NCBI RefSeq assembly: GCF_015767275.1
Contig: NZ_JADWMY010000016.1
Location: 1-64,000, forward strand
Origin: Herbaspirillum sp. AP02
GTDB lineage: Bacteria; Pseudomonadota; Gammaproteobacteria; Burkholderiales; Burkholderiaceae_D
DNA: 64,000 nucleotides
Direction: 5' to 3'
The notes below the pieces were generated by a model. The model was given only the letters and a program-made list of their open reading frames with translations, did not search any database and was not told the origin of the DNA. Position 1 is the first letter of the stretch. Each line of letters begins with the position of its first letter. Below, one piece after another: positions 1-10,400 of the stretch. The translations under genes and the position numbers were made by a program.

Positions 1-1065
1 GGGGGTGGGGTGTGGCGGGATGGCACAGAGACGTGCAATTGATGCGGAATCGTTGCTGTAAATGCAGGTTGGCGTGAGGAAGAGGGATTTTCTGTACAGA
101 GGGTAGTCGAGCGCTACCATCTTCCGCTCCACGTGGATATTCATTTCCAGCCGCCAACGGGAGCGACGAGATTGATCTGACTGCGGACATCCAAGATGTA
201 GCAAGGCGATGAGCAGGCGGTCTTGCTCGGTTGAGAGCAGCGGCTGCGCCCACAGTTGTCGGAAGTAGCTTTGCAGCTTGGCCGGCCTCCCCGCCAGCAA
301 TGCCGCCTCGGCATCGGCGCTGAGTGGCTGGTTCTTCCACTCGCGCAGCTGTGCATCACTAAATTGTTCTTCACGCCAGCGTGCCCAGAACTTCATGGGC
401 GTGCTGGTGGTGCCATAACGTCCTTCGGTGGGGCTCACAGCCAGCAGCAACTGGGCATAGGCAAAGAGTTGGGGAATCTCGTCCGGCCGCTGGTTGCGCA
501 GCTGCTGGCTGATGGCTTCATCGACCATGGCTTGGCCCACATGGGTGGCATCGGGCCGTTTGGCCTCGATCACCACCAAAGGCAAACCATTCACATAGGC
601 CACCACATCGGGCACACGATGGTGCGTACCATGGGTGGACAGCACCTCCAACTCTTCTGTCACGTCCCAGCGGTTGGCAGTGGCATCGCTCCAATCCACC
701 AGGGCAATGGTCGGCTGGTGCTTCTTGCCATCGGGCATGAACTCGGTGACGGTCACGCCCAGCGTGAGCATCTGGTAGACCCGCTCGTTGGCCGGCAACA
801 GGCCTTCGGTCAGGTTCACCGCCTGCACCTGCCGCAGGATCTGGTCGATGCCGCTGGGCGAGAGCGGAAACCATTCGCCCTTGTAGTCGAAGCGCCGGGT
901 TTGCAGCACTTCGATGAGGCGCGTCTTGAGGATGACCTCCCGCGTGCTGCCACGCAAGGCCAGCGCCTGGGCCGTGCTCAGGAAATGCCAGCCCAGATTG
1001 ATCAGCAGATGCAGCGCCGGGATGTGGGCGCTGTATTGCTCGCGGGTTTGGGGGAGGGTGCTCAT
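1..1065 (-). CDS. hsdR: Type I restriction enzyme R subunit (HsdR), N-terminal part, probably truncated
   Basis: The reading frame starts at ATG 1065, overlapping the hsdS stop as ATGA, and stays open to the window edge. Its first ~290 codons read as the HsdR N-terminal nuclease domain: PDVVAYVNGLPLVVIEAKRP carries the D...ExK catalytic motif, followed by FAYAQLLLAVSPTEGRYGTT. In the family this subunit cleaves and translocates DNA in complex with HsdM and HsdS. After TEQDRLLIALL (about position 198) the expected continuation into the helicase part is not seen and the remaining ~65 codons look unlike HsdR, so the gene is probably broken there. Full-length HsdR is roughly 1000 residues. The identity of the first part is firm; the truncation is an inference from memory of the family. 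Confidence 0.65.
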   Translation of the reverse strand, partial: MSTLPQTREQYSAHIPALHLLINLGWHFLSTAQALALRGSTREVILKTRLIEVLQTRRFDYKGEWFPLSPSGIDQILRQVQAVNLTEGLLPANERVYQMLTLGVTVTEFMPDGKKHQPTIALVDWSDATANRWDVTEELEVLSTHGTHHRVPDVVAYVNGLPLVVIEAKRPDATHVGQAMVDEAISQQLRNQRPDEIPQLFAYAQLLLAVSPTEGRYGTTSTPMKFWARWREEQFSDAQLREWKNQPLSADAEAALLAGRPAKLQSYFRQLWAQPLLSTEQDRLLIALLHLGCPQSDQSRRSRWRLEMNIHVERKMVALDYPLYRKSLFLTPTCIYSNDSASIARLCAIPPHPTP

Positions 1066-2366
1066 GCGGCCTCCGGTTCCGCCGTGGTGTCGGGCGTACG
1101 GACGCGACGTTTGCCGGTTAGCAGGTCGGCCATGAGGGCGCGTTTTTCTTCCCTAAGCAAATCTAACTGTCGCTGAACCGTCATCTCCTCCTGGCTAGCA
1201 GCATCAAGGATGGCCACGATGCGAAGCTGCTCGTCCAAAGGCGGCAGATTGATGGGCCATTTCAACCACTTATCCAGACGGAACAGCATCTTCTCGATAT
1301 GCACACCGATGCTGGAGTGAAAGCAGGTTTGCTGGAAATAGGTGGTTTCAGACAGGTAGCGCAAGAAGCGCGGATCAAGATCGCCGTAGGTGTTCAGAAC
1401 AGCGTACTCGTTGGAGACGATGGCGCCTTCCAGTTCTGCCGGAACGATGCCGCATGCGCCATGAACGATCTGACGCTTGGAGATAAGAAAATCTCCTTCG
1501 TGGACGTAAAACTGCGTGGGTGTCTTGATTTCCGCCCCTGGCAATTCGCATCGTTCGTCGACACCTCCACGGGACCGACGCACCGTAACCAGTCGATAGT
1601 TTGTGGCTAGATCAAGGCTTGCAGGACGAACGACCTCTTTCAAATGGGCGCCCAAATTGGTTTTGATCCAACCCTTCGGTGTTTGGGGTAGTTGAGGAAT
1701 GCCTGGTTGTACGGAGGGGGGAAAGGCATCGCCCGCCGTGCGTTTCCCAGTACCGAACGGGACTGGCATCAGGAGGTGCCCAATCAACGAGTGCCTCTGT
1801 CTGCGACTGTTGGCGAGATGGCTTTCAGTCGCAACTATGGTCGCGTTCCATGTGTCGATCACCCGTGCAATACGGAGCTGCTCGTCAAATGGAGGAAGAA
1901 TGACTGGGAATCCTTTCAGTTGCGTGGAGTTCAGCGATGCAAGGCCCGTCGAGCCTTTAGCACAAGAGAGAAAATAGTCGCGGCCATATCGCGATTGAAC
2001 TAACAACTCCAAGAACGCTGGTAATAACTGCCCGCTCCCATGCGTTCGCACAGCAAACACATGATTCTGGTGAACGGCGTCGGGAATCTGGCCCTGCCAT
2101 AAGCAACCACGTCCGAGATTTTCAGGATTTCCATTGCCTTCGATTAATAGCAAGTCACCTGCTTGCAAGGTATATCGCGACGTCTGACTAGCCGGTACGT
2201 CAATCTCTTGAACGTCAGACAAGTCCAAAGCACCGTCTTGCACGTTTGCAACTCTAAGATATGGCCGTTTCAGAGTGGCACCCTGACGTTGCGCGTTCTT
2301 TGACAGCCCTGTGCGAACTTCTGCGACGGTATGCAGTGGTACTTGTTTCCATTCCTTAGGCAGCAT
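1062..2366 (-). CDS. hsdS: Type I restriction-modification specificity subunit HsdS
   Basis: This 434-aa protein has the two-half layout of HsdS: a first target-recognition domain (about 1-150), the conserved stretch LPPFDEQLRI (157-166), a second recognition domain (about 225-370) and the matching stretch LPPLDEQLRI (374-383), then a helical tail. HsdS recognises the DNA target and holds together HsdM and HsdR. The stop overlaps the hsdR start by 4 nt, which shows translational coupling. The gene appears intact, but hsdM, normally just upstream, is missing from the window, so a working methyltransferase would need HsdM from elsewhere. Confidence 0.93.
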   Translation of the reverse strand: MLPKEWKQVPLHTVAEVRTGLSKNAQRQGATLKRPYLRVANVQDGALDLSDVQEIDVPASQTSRYTLQAGDLLLIEGNGNPENLGRGCLWQGQIPDAVHQNHVFAVRTHGSGQLLPAFLELLVQSRYGRDYFLSCAKGSTGLASLNSTQLKGFPVILPPFDEQLRIARVIDTWNATIVATESHLANSRRQRHSLIGHLLMPVPFGTGKRTAGDAFPPSVQPGIPQLPQTPKGWIKTNLGAHLKEVVRPASLDLATNYRLVTVRRSRGGVDERCELPGAEIKTPTQFYVHEGDFLISKRQIVHGACGIVPAELEGAIVSNEYAVLNTYGDLDPRFLRYLSETTYFQQTCFHSSIGVHIEKMLFRLDKWLKWPINLPPLDEQLRIVAILDAASQEEMTVQRQLDLLREEKRALMADLLTGKRRVRTPDTTAEPEAA

Positions 2367-2475
2367 GCAGCACCTGCCTCGCCAGATGTTGTGCAGCTTC
2401 GTGCGGCGAAGAGAAGCGCTTGAAAGTCACTGACCGAGCTCTAGCCTCGGTTTCCAAAAAGTCCAAAGAATTCAT
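2356..2475 (-). CDS. Small ORF overlapping the hsdS start
   Basis: A 39-aa frame beginning MNSLDFLETEARARS and ending ARQVLHAA overlaps the first codons of hsdS by 11 nt in the same operon direction. An in-frame upstream ATG at 2562 exists, but it would run antisense into the DUF3892 remnant. No function is recognised. It may be the tail of a small gene that sat between hsdM and hsdS before the locus was rearranged, or a short leader that couples hsdS translation. Confidence 0.35.
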   Translation of the reverse strand: MNSLDFLETEARARSVTFKRFSSPHEAAQHLARQVLHAA

Positions 2476-2499
2476 AAAGCTTTCACGTTCTCGCCGCGG

Positions 2500-2728
2500 C
2501 AGGCACACCGGTAACAAATGGCGCCACACCCGCGAAGCGGCGATCACCCGCATCGAATCCAAGACTGAGGCGTTCTACACGGTGGACAAAGCCACTGGAA
2601 AGCGCATCTACATCGGGGTTGTGCGTGAAGCCGGGAAGGCGCCCTACTTGCGCACGCATGCGGATGGCAAATGGAATGACAACCTGCTGGCGCAAGGCGA
2701 GTGCGGCGCTGACTGCAGGCTCATCTGA
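2500..2728 (+). pseudogene. 5'-truncated DUF3892 gene
   Basis: Translation of this stretch gives the C-terminal part of a DUF3892 protein, with KTEAFYTVDKATGKRIYIG and APYLRTHADGKWNDNLLA, ending at the TGA at 2726-2728. The usual N-terminal half of the family is not present. The open frame extends back to ATG 2420, but those codons are antisense to the hsdS leader ORF and do not resemble the family. The breakpoint therefore lies around 2490-2505. The function of DUF3892 is unknown. Confidence 0.55.
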
Positions 2729-3220
2729 GCGGGTAGATGCAGTGGCATGGGCTATGACCGTTGGTGGTGGTAGCCCATCTGACGCATCTTGTTTTTTATG
2801 CACAACGTTCTTAGGGCCCCACTGATGTGGAGCTGCTCTCCCCATTCGTAAAAAATCCGCTTCTCAAATATGCGGAGAAGTTTTCCCGCCCTCGCTATTA
2901 GCTTGCCGCCAACGGAGCCACTTAGAATGTGGACGCCCATCATCACTTTCCCATCAACACATGAAGGATTTATGCGTTTGTTCGGCAGCCCATGAGAACA
3001 GATTTGATCAAGCTGGCGTATGCTGCGAACTCATCCATTCACCAATCTCATCGACAATTTGTTAGCGGAGTTCCCCTCGAACTGAGAACGAATGCAGTTA
3101 CATCTCCCAGACAAGCGCGAAGTCCAGTAGATGTTCTATCCTAGTGGGTGAGATGTAAGAAACATGCTCATCCAGTGACAGCGCTGGAGAGATAGCAGGA
3201 GTTAGAAAATAGGGATGGAG
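2729..3220. other. Gene-free stretch between the DUF3892 remnant and the YiiX-like gene
   Basis: About 490 bases of moderately AT-rich DNA. A 64-codon frame on the minus strand (2752-2946) has no recognisable similarity and no good ribosome site. No hairpin terminator, tRNA or repeat stands out. It looks like eroded accessory DNA. Confidence 0.4.
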
Positions 3221-4351
3221 CTATCGACAGAGCCGGGCAGTAAGTAGGCCAATCTTTTCACTTGTGATTTTTATGCACTCTCTTGCTATAGCAAGACGCT
3301 CCTTATAAAACCCTTGCAACAGACGTACCCCTTCATAATCTATGAGCATTGGCTTAAGGGACATGAGCCAATTTTCTTTTTCTAAATCACTTATGTAGAT
3401 GTCCGTATTCTGCTGAAATGACGCTTCCGATGCCTTCAAGAGTTCGATCAGCGCGACTAGGTCTTTGTGAGAAAAGGGCGCTGTATCTAGCAGCTGCGCC
3501 CACTGTTCTATCGTAACGAACATCAACGGGTGGTTACGCGACATTTCAGACCGTAGAAAATTGGAAAAATCGTATTTATTAAAAGATTTAACTAGACCTG
3601 CATCATATTTGCGAAGCACTTCTAGATCCTGAAAATAAAAATATAGCCCGTACCACTCAGAGAATTGATGCAACTTGTTCCTAAATGGACGAAACCACTC
3701 TTCAGTTTTAAATTCTGAATCTAAATTTCTAGATATATTCTGGTTTAGTGCTGCAAATGCATCCTCAGAATCTCCCGGATACCCCTCTACGTCTAACGCG
3801 AATGCTGGAGCGTATTTCTTAGGTATAGCTCTGAAGGCAGACTCTGTTACATCGTCAAAAAAAGTGGTCAATCGCAGAAAATCACCTGGCACAATTGCTT
3901 CCGGTATTTCTCTACCAAATATTTCTATCCCCGCCTCTATATAACAATGCGCCACAAGATGGGAACAAAAAAAACTGTCTTCGTTGCGCCTATCTCCTGA
4001 TAGACCTAGGCCCGCCGCCATTGCCCCTCTTGGCCAATATGGTCTAAATAGGCATCCCTTGGCGGCGCTTGCTGCTTTGGTTGGCACATCCGCATCAAAC
4101 GAGGCCTTTAGTCGTAGCACACGAACATTGCTTAGGTCAGCGACGTGTATGCGCTCCAAACACATTACTCGTACACCATTCCCTACCGCCTCTACGCAAT
4201 TAGAGCCCATCATTGCTATTGATGCATGGCTGAAATTGGAATCAGTGACCTTTCGAATTACTTGACTTACTCGTGATGCAGAATTTGTGGAAAGCACCAC
4301 ATCGCCAGGCTTGAACTTGTTTACATCAATCACAAACACGTCGGATCGCAT
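3221..4351 (-). CDS. YiiX/YebB-like NlpC/P60-fold cysteine hydrolase
   Basis: This 376-aa protein has in its first ~160 residues the layout of the circularly permuted NlpC/P60 (papain-like) group: PGDVVLST (15-22), the histidine motif NFSHASIAM with His42, and the nucleophile motif FFCSHLV with Cys129. Family members are amidases, peptidases or lipid-linkage hydrolases. The C-terminal ~200 residues are acidic, helical and unrecognised. There is no signal peptide, so it probably acts in the cytoplasm. The gene is distinctly lower in GC than the flanking chromosome and uses AT-ending codons, which suggests horizontal acquisition. It is divergent from the 4436 gene with an 84-bp shared upstream region. 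The exact substrate is unknown. Confidence 0.7.
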   Translation of the reverse strand: MRSDVFVIDVNKFKPGDVVLSTNSASRVSQVIRKVTDSNFSHASIAMMGSNCVEAVGNGVRVMCLERIHVADLSNVRVLRLKASFDADVPTKAASAAKGCLFRPYWPRGAMAAGLGLSGDRRNEDSFFCSHLVAHCYIEAGIEIFGREIPEAIVPGDFLRLTTFFDDVTESAFRAIPKKYAPAFALDVEGYPGDSEDAFAALNQNISRNLDSEFKTEEWFRPFRNKLHQFSEWYGLYFYFQDLEVLRKYDAGLVKSFNKYDFSNFLRSEMSRNHPLMFVTIEQWAQLLDTAPFSHKDLVALIELLKASEASFQQNTDIYISDLEKENWLMSLKPMLIDYEGVRLLQGFYKERLAIARECIKITSEKIGLLTARLCR

Positions 4352-4435
4352 CTTGTTGCCTACTAGAGTGGACCTATAGCATCATAGCTCAGAGGCCCCG
4401 CGAAAGTTCTCAAACAACCCCAGTGAACACTACAG

Positions 4436-5326
4436 ATGAGACATGAACTCCCTGACCGCGATTGGCACGGCTCGCATCATCCCTGGACGTACAGAGCTAA
4501 TTGCTTCAGGTGGTGGGACACAGATATTGTCGGTGTGAATTTTCTTCCCTTAGCCACAGAAATGAGAGCGTGGCTTGAGGGAAGAGGCGAGCTCTCGCTG
4601 CCACCCGAAAAAGGGGAAGGCAATCGAGGAAGCTACTACAATCCATACACGTATAGTGGAGCAGCGTTAGGAGCAATTTTCAGCCGACTAGTAAATTCCT
4701 TTGCCACATATGTCGGTTCAAGCTCTAGCGATCACGATGAAGTAGATGCCGAAATTGAGAGACTTCGCCTCTATAACGAAATTCTCCTCTACACGGCCAG
4801 ATTTTGCGAAACGGCGATTAAGCAGCTACTTTATTGCACGGCGATCCCTGAAAAGGATTTCAATCGTATGGCCCTCGGCGCGTTACTCGAATCGCCGTGT
4901 CCAAGCTGCAAGAAGGCGAAGGATAAACAGCCGCATAGTATTTCATTGGTGGGTACCTTGGCGCACCCATTTCATCTCTGCTTAGAATTTGAGCATTGCG
5001 CGCTGGATCATATGGCCTTAGTAAATAGCTTACGAAACTCGCAAGCGGCTCACTCAGATATGCAGATGCTAAAGGTCCGGACTGTAGAGGTCTCAAAGAA
5101 TCAACTGAGGGAAGAGTGCGACGATATCCTGTCAAAGTTCGTTCACTTACTATCGCATCTCGAGAGTTTGGAGCAACGAATGCTGGAAGATCTGATTCAG
5201 AAGGGCAAATCCATTATGGTTCTGAAACTCGGCGGATTAGCTCCCGAGGACTGTAATTTTAATCTTGTCCCCGGTCAGCCTTTTATCGAGCCACCTAAGA
5301 AGCTATCAAAGGCAATCCAAATTTAG
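4436..5326 (+). CDS. Hypothetical protein, 296 aa, with a CPSC knuckle
   Basis: Not recognised. The N-terminus is aromatic- and His-rich (HGSHHPWTYRANCFRWW), residues ~105-250 are predicted mostly helical, and a CPSC pair (155-158) with further Cys/His (Cys182, Cys188, His187, His192) could bind metal. No signal peptide or membrane span is seen. The start at ATG 4436 is the first in frame and no strong ribosome site precedes it. Codon usage is lower in GC than the chromosomal core, like its divergent neighbour, and the two may have been transferred together. A two-gene effector/partner arrangement is possible but not shown. Confidence 0.6.
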   Translation: MRHELPDRDWHGSHHPWTYRANCFRWWDTDIVGVNFLPLATEMRAWLEGRGELSLPPEKGEGNRGSYYNPYTYSGAALGAIFSRLVNSFATYVGSSSSDHDEVDAEIERLRLYNEILLYTARFCETAIKQLLYCTAIPEKDFNRMALGALLESPCPSCKKAKDKQPHSISLVGTLAHPFHLCLEFEHCALDHMALVNSLRNSQAAHSDMQMLKVRTVEVSKNQLREECDDILSKFVHLLSHLESLEQRMLEDLIQKGKSIMVLKLGGLAPEDCNFNLVPGQPFIEPPKKLSKAIQI

Positions 5327-5341
5327 AAAGTCCGGCCACAT

Positions 5342-5655
5342 CTAGCTAGTGGCCATCTGAATAAGCGGAAACGAAAAGGTCCTTTCCAGCTTTGCGCCAA
5401 TTACGGCAAGCTTGCACAAATCAGCAATACGGATCAAAGCCCTTCGCATGGCGCCGTCCTCAACGCGTTGAGCGCCAAAGATTTCAATGCCCGATAATTG
5501 CTTGAATAACGCTGACGATTTCGTTCCCATGCCTCTTGGCCAGGTCAGCCATTGGTACGTAGTTTTGCCTGAACTCAAGCAACTGCGGGGGAAGAACTAC
5601 GCGGCAAAGCTGCCCTCGCAACCGGATTGATTCCGACTTGTTGAATTGCACCTAA
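5342..5655 (-). pseudogene. Frameshifted remnant of a DNA-binding-like protein
   Basis: Two overlapping minus-strand frames read as one protein if joined. The upstream frame gives QLCRVVLPPQLLEFRQNY and VPMADLAKRHGNEIVSVIQA, then stops near 5493. The other frame takes over with SGIEIFGAQRVEDGAMRR and ALIRIADLCKLA and ends at 5342. A one-base shift in the ATTATCGGGCATT tract would restore it. The pattern (LAKRHG, GIEIFG, LIRIADL) suggests a C-terminal helix-turn-helix or TniQ-like segment, but the family is a weak guess. Confidence 0.4.
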
Positions 5656-5699
5656 CACTAACCCTCGGCTACGAGGGCTCCTATGACCGCGTGGCGGCC

Positions 5700-5890
5700 T
5701 TCGGACGAAAGTGGAAGGAGGGTCAAATGAGAGGGTCAAATCTGCGAGCGAATCAACAGTCATACCACTTGGAGCAATTACTCCGCGCATCCAATCTCCA
5801 AAACTACGGGCGGTAACTCCTGCTATGGAGGCCATTTCATCTTGGGTCAGATCTTTCCCTTAGCGCACCTGCGCGCCAAGCTGTATTTGC
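5700..5890 (-). pseudogene. Remnant of an XRE-type helix-turn-helix domain
   Basis: On the minus strand QLGAQVR, an in-frame TAA, then DLTQDEMASIAGVTARSFG and DWMRGVIAPSGM follow one another. This is the core of an XRE-type HTH (LTQDEMA turn SARS-like recognition helix) with a stop codon inside and no start before it. Downstream of VIAPSGM the sequence loses similarity. It is a fragment of a regulator or toxin-antitoxin-like protein in a degraded zone. Confidence 0.45.
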
Positions 5891-5952
5891 TTGAGTGTTT
5901 TTTGTAATTTAGTTTCTTTTTATGTCGCATAGCTCAGATTCGGTCGCTTGCA

Positions 5953-5989
5953 AAAAGGGCTCATATGGTTCTCACATATGAGCCCTTTT
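5953..5989 (-). terminator. gyrB terminator
   Basis: A perfect 15-bp inverted repeat (AAAAGGGCTCATATG / CATATGAGCCCTTTT) with a 7-nt loop lies 34 bases past the gyrB stop. On the minus strand it is followed by another T, giving a rho-independent terminator. Its A/T symmetry would let it work from both sides. Confidence 0.9.
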
Positions 5990-6022
5990 CTTCTCAACTT
6001 ATGCTGCTATCTACAAACGAAA

Positions 6023-8539
<2,517 letters not shown>

Positions 8540-8608
8540 CTAGCCAAACGACTAGGGGACTGCAAAAAACGGAATTCGTCGGGGGATTCTTGGAATTCTT
8601 AAAAGCAA

Positions 8609-8637
8609 CCGAGGGGCCGTCTGGGACGGCCCCTCGG
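8609..8637 (-). terminator. dnaN terminator
   Basis: A 13-bp GC-rich inverted repeat (CCGAGGGGCCGTC / GACGGCCCCTCGG) with a 3-nt loop lies just past the dnaN stop. On the minus strand it is followed by TTGCTTTT. It separates dnaN from gyrB. Confidence 0.9.
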
Positions 8638-8656
8638 GCGCGTGAAGCGGTGTTGC

Positions 8657-9763
8657 TCAGATCCGCATCGGCATGACGACGTACTTGAAGTCGGCGTTCT
8701 CGGGGATGGTAATCAGGGCCGAGGAATTGGCATCGCCCAGGGCGATGTTGACGTAGTCGTTCTTCAGGTTGTTGAGCACGTCGAGCAGGTAGCTGACGTT
8801 GAAACCGATGTCGACGGTGTCGCCGCCGTAGTCGATTTCCAGTTCTTCGACCGCTTCTTCCTGGTCGGCGTTGGTGGAGCTGATCTTCAGGCTGCCGGGA
8901 GCGATCACCCAGCGCACGCCCTTGAACTTGTCGCTGGTCATGATGGCAGCGCGTTGCAGGGAGCGCAGCAGCTGGTCGCGGCTGATGGTGAAGCTGTTCT
9001 TGTAGCCCTTGGGCACCACGCGGGTGTAGTCGGGGAACTTGCCTTCGACCAGCTTGGAGATCAGCTCGATGTCGGCGAAGGTCAGCTTGACCTGGTTGTT
9101 GGCGATCTGCAGCTGGACTTCTTCATCGCTGTCATCCAGCAGACGTTGCAGCTCGATGATGGTCTTGCGCGGGATGATCACTTCCTGGCGCGGGAAGTCC
9201 TGTTCGGTCTCGACCTGGCAGAAGGCCAGTCGGTGGCCATCGGTGGCGACGGCGATCACGTTCTTGCCTTCGACCACCAGCAGCAGGCCGTTGAGGTAGT
9301 AGCGGATATCCTGCTGGGCCATGGCGAAGTGGACCATGTTGAACAGGTGCTTGAGGGTCTTCTGCGGCAGGTTGACCTGGGCGTTGTAGTGCTCGGCCTG
9401 GGCGACCGTCGGGAATTCCTCGGCAGCCAGGGTCTGCAGCGCGAAGCGGGACTTGCCCGATTGCACCGTCAGGCGCTTGTTGGAGAGGGAGATGGCGACT
9501 TCGCCGGAATCGGGCAGGGCACGCAGGATGTCGAGCAGCTTGCGGGCGGCCACGGTGGTGGCGGTCGTTTCATTGCCGGAGCCGACGTCGGCGTGCGTGG
9601 TGATCTGCACTTCGATGTCGGTGGACAGGAAAGAGACCTTCTCGCCGTCCTTGCGGATGAGGATATTGGCCAGAATCGGCAACGTGTGCCGACGCTCGAC
9701 AATACCACTCACGATCTGCAGAGGACGCAGGAGCGTGTCTCGTTGGGTTTTAACCAATTGCAT
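8657..9763 (-). CDS. dnaN: DNA polymerase III sliding clamp (beta subunit)
   Basis: This 368-aa protein begins MQLVKTQRDTLLRPLQIVSG and ends YVVMPMRI, the standard length and ends of the beta clamp. The clamp encircles DNA and tethers Pol III and other clamp-binding proteins. Three repeated clamp folds fill the length, with DGHRLAF in the middle. It lies downstream of dnaA in the same direction, but a 637-bp gap with a terminator and DnaA boxes separates them, so it is likely transcribed from its own promoter, possibly under DnaA control. Confidence 0.98.
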   Translation of the reverse strand: MQLVKTQRDTLLRPLQIVSGIVERRHTLPILANILIRKDGEKVSFLSTDIEVQITTHADVGSGNETTATTVAARKLLDILRALPDSGEVAISLSNKRLTVQSGKSRFALQTLAAEEFPTVAQAEHYNAQVNLPQKTLKHLFNMVHFAMAQQDIRYYLNGLLLVVEGKNVIAVATDGHRLAFCQVETEQDFPRQEVIIPRKTIIELQRLLDDSDEEVQLQIANNQVKLTFADIELISKLVEGKFPDYTRVVPKGYKNSFTISRDQLLRSLQRAAIMTSDKFKGVRWVIAPGSLKISSTNADQEEAVEELEIDYGGDTVDIGFNVSYLLDVLNNLKNDYVNIALGDANSSALITIPENADFKYVVMPMRI

Positions 9764-10400
9764 AGTCAGTTTGTCCTTGCTAGTAATGGTTTAAAGGGTG
9801 CCGTCGGCCGGCTTTGCGTCATGCCCATCGTGCGCGTCATCCTCCTCTGGTGAAAAACGCCGTCTGCATTCCAACCTGCCTGAATATGCAACGCTCCTGC
9901 TGGTGGCATGACCGGTAAGCCACCGGTCCGGAACCCGTTCCCGAAAAGCTGGTGATACAGCAACCCGCGATTGTCCAGATAACTATGACAATGTCGGGAA
10001 GCCAGAAACACTTGGCTATACGTTCGGAACATTTGAATACATTTGCCGGATGTTTTCGGGTATTTATTCGAAGTTTCCGTGCTATTCCGCGGATTTCCTG
10101 CTCCGTGGCCGGCCCTTGCGTCCGCCTGCGAAATAACGCCTTCCATTGTACCAATCATCCCCTCTTCCGAGTAGTCCGCCCGGGGGGAGGGTGGGGCTGA
10201 GAGGATCAAAAAACCGGGTGGCGCGTGCGGAGGACTTCCCGCGCGCCGGGAGTTGAATCGCCGCAGGCGATCCTGCTGATTTATCCACAGGTATCCGCCG
10301 GGCGGGCGCGGAAATGTCGTTGTGGAAAAGAAAATGCCGCCGGCGCGGACGCGGGCGGCATTGTCATCTTATCCACAGGCCTGGCCGGTGGATGCTGGGG
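9764..10400. promoter_or_regulatory. dnaA-dnaN intergenic region with DnaA boxes
   Basis: This 637-bp gap holds perfect DnaA boxes TTATCCACA at 10281-10289 and 10369-10377 and a near match (TTTTCCACA on the minus strand) at 10321-10329, plus the dnaA terminator. The part near dnaN (9950-10080) is AT-richer and probably holds the dnaN promoter. No DnaA-trio-like repeats were seen, so it looks more like a regulatory or titration site than the origin. Confidence 0.55.
10328..10362 (-). terminator. dnaA terminator
   Basis: The inverted repeat AATGCCGCC / GGCGGCATT (10333-10341 and 10354-10362, 12-nt loop) lies 39 bases past the dnaA stop. On the minus strand it is followed by TTCTTTTCC. It partly overlaps the imperfect DnaA box at 10321. 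Confidence 0.7.

Noticed and set aside
2752..2946. 64-codon minus-strand ORF in the accessory patch
   Set aside because: No ribosome site, no similarity recognised, and it starts in a run of ATGs by chance.
4384..5938. Repeated CATAGCTCAG as attachment-site duplication around the 4436 gene
   Set aside because: Only ten bases, no integrase gene, and the ends do not match gene boundaries; probably chance.
1..6000. Prophage or intact transposon at the left end
   Set aside because: No integrase, transposase with catalytic motif, structural phage gene or terminal inverted repeat could be recognised.
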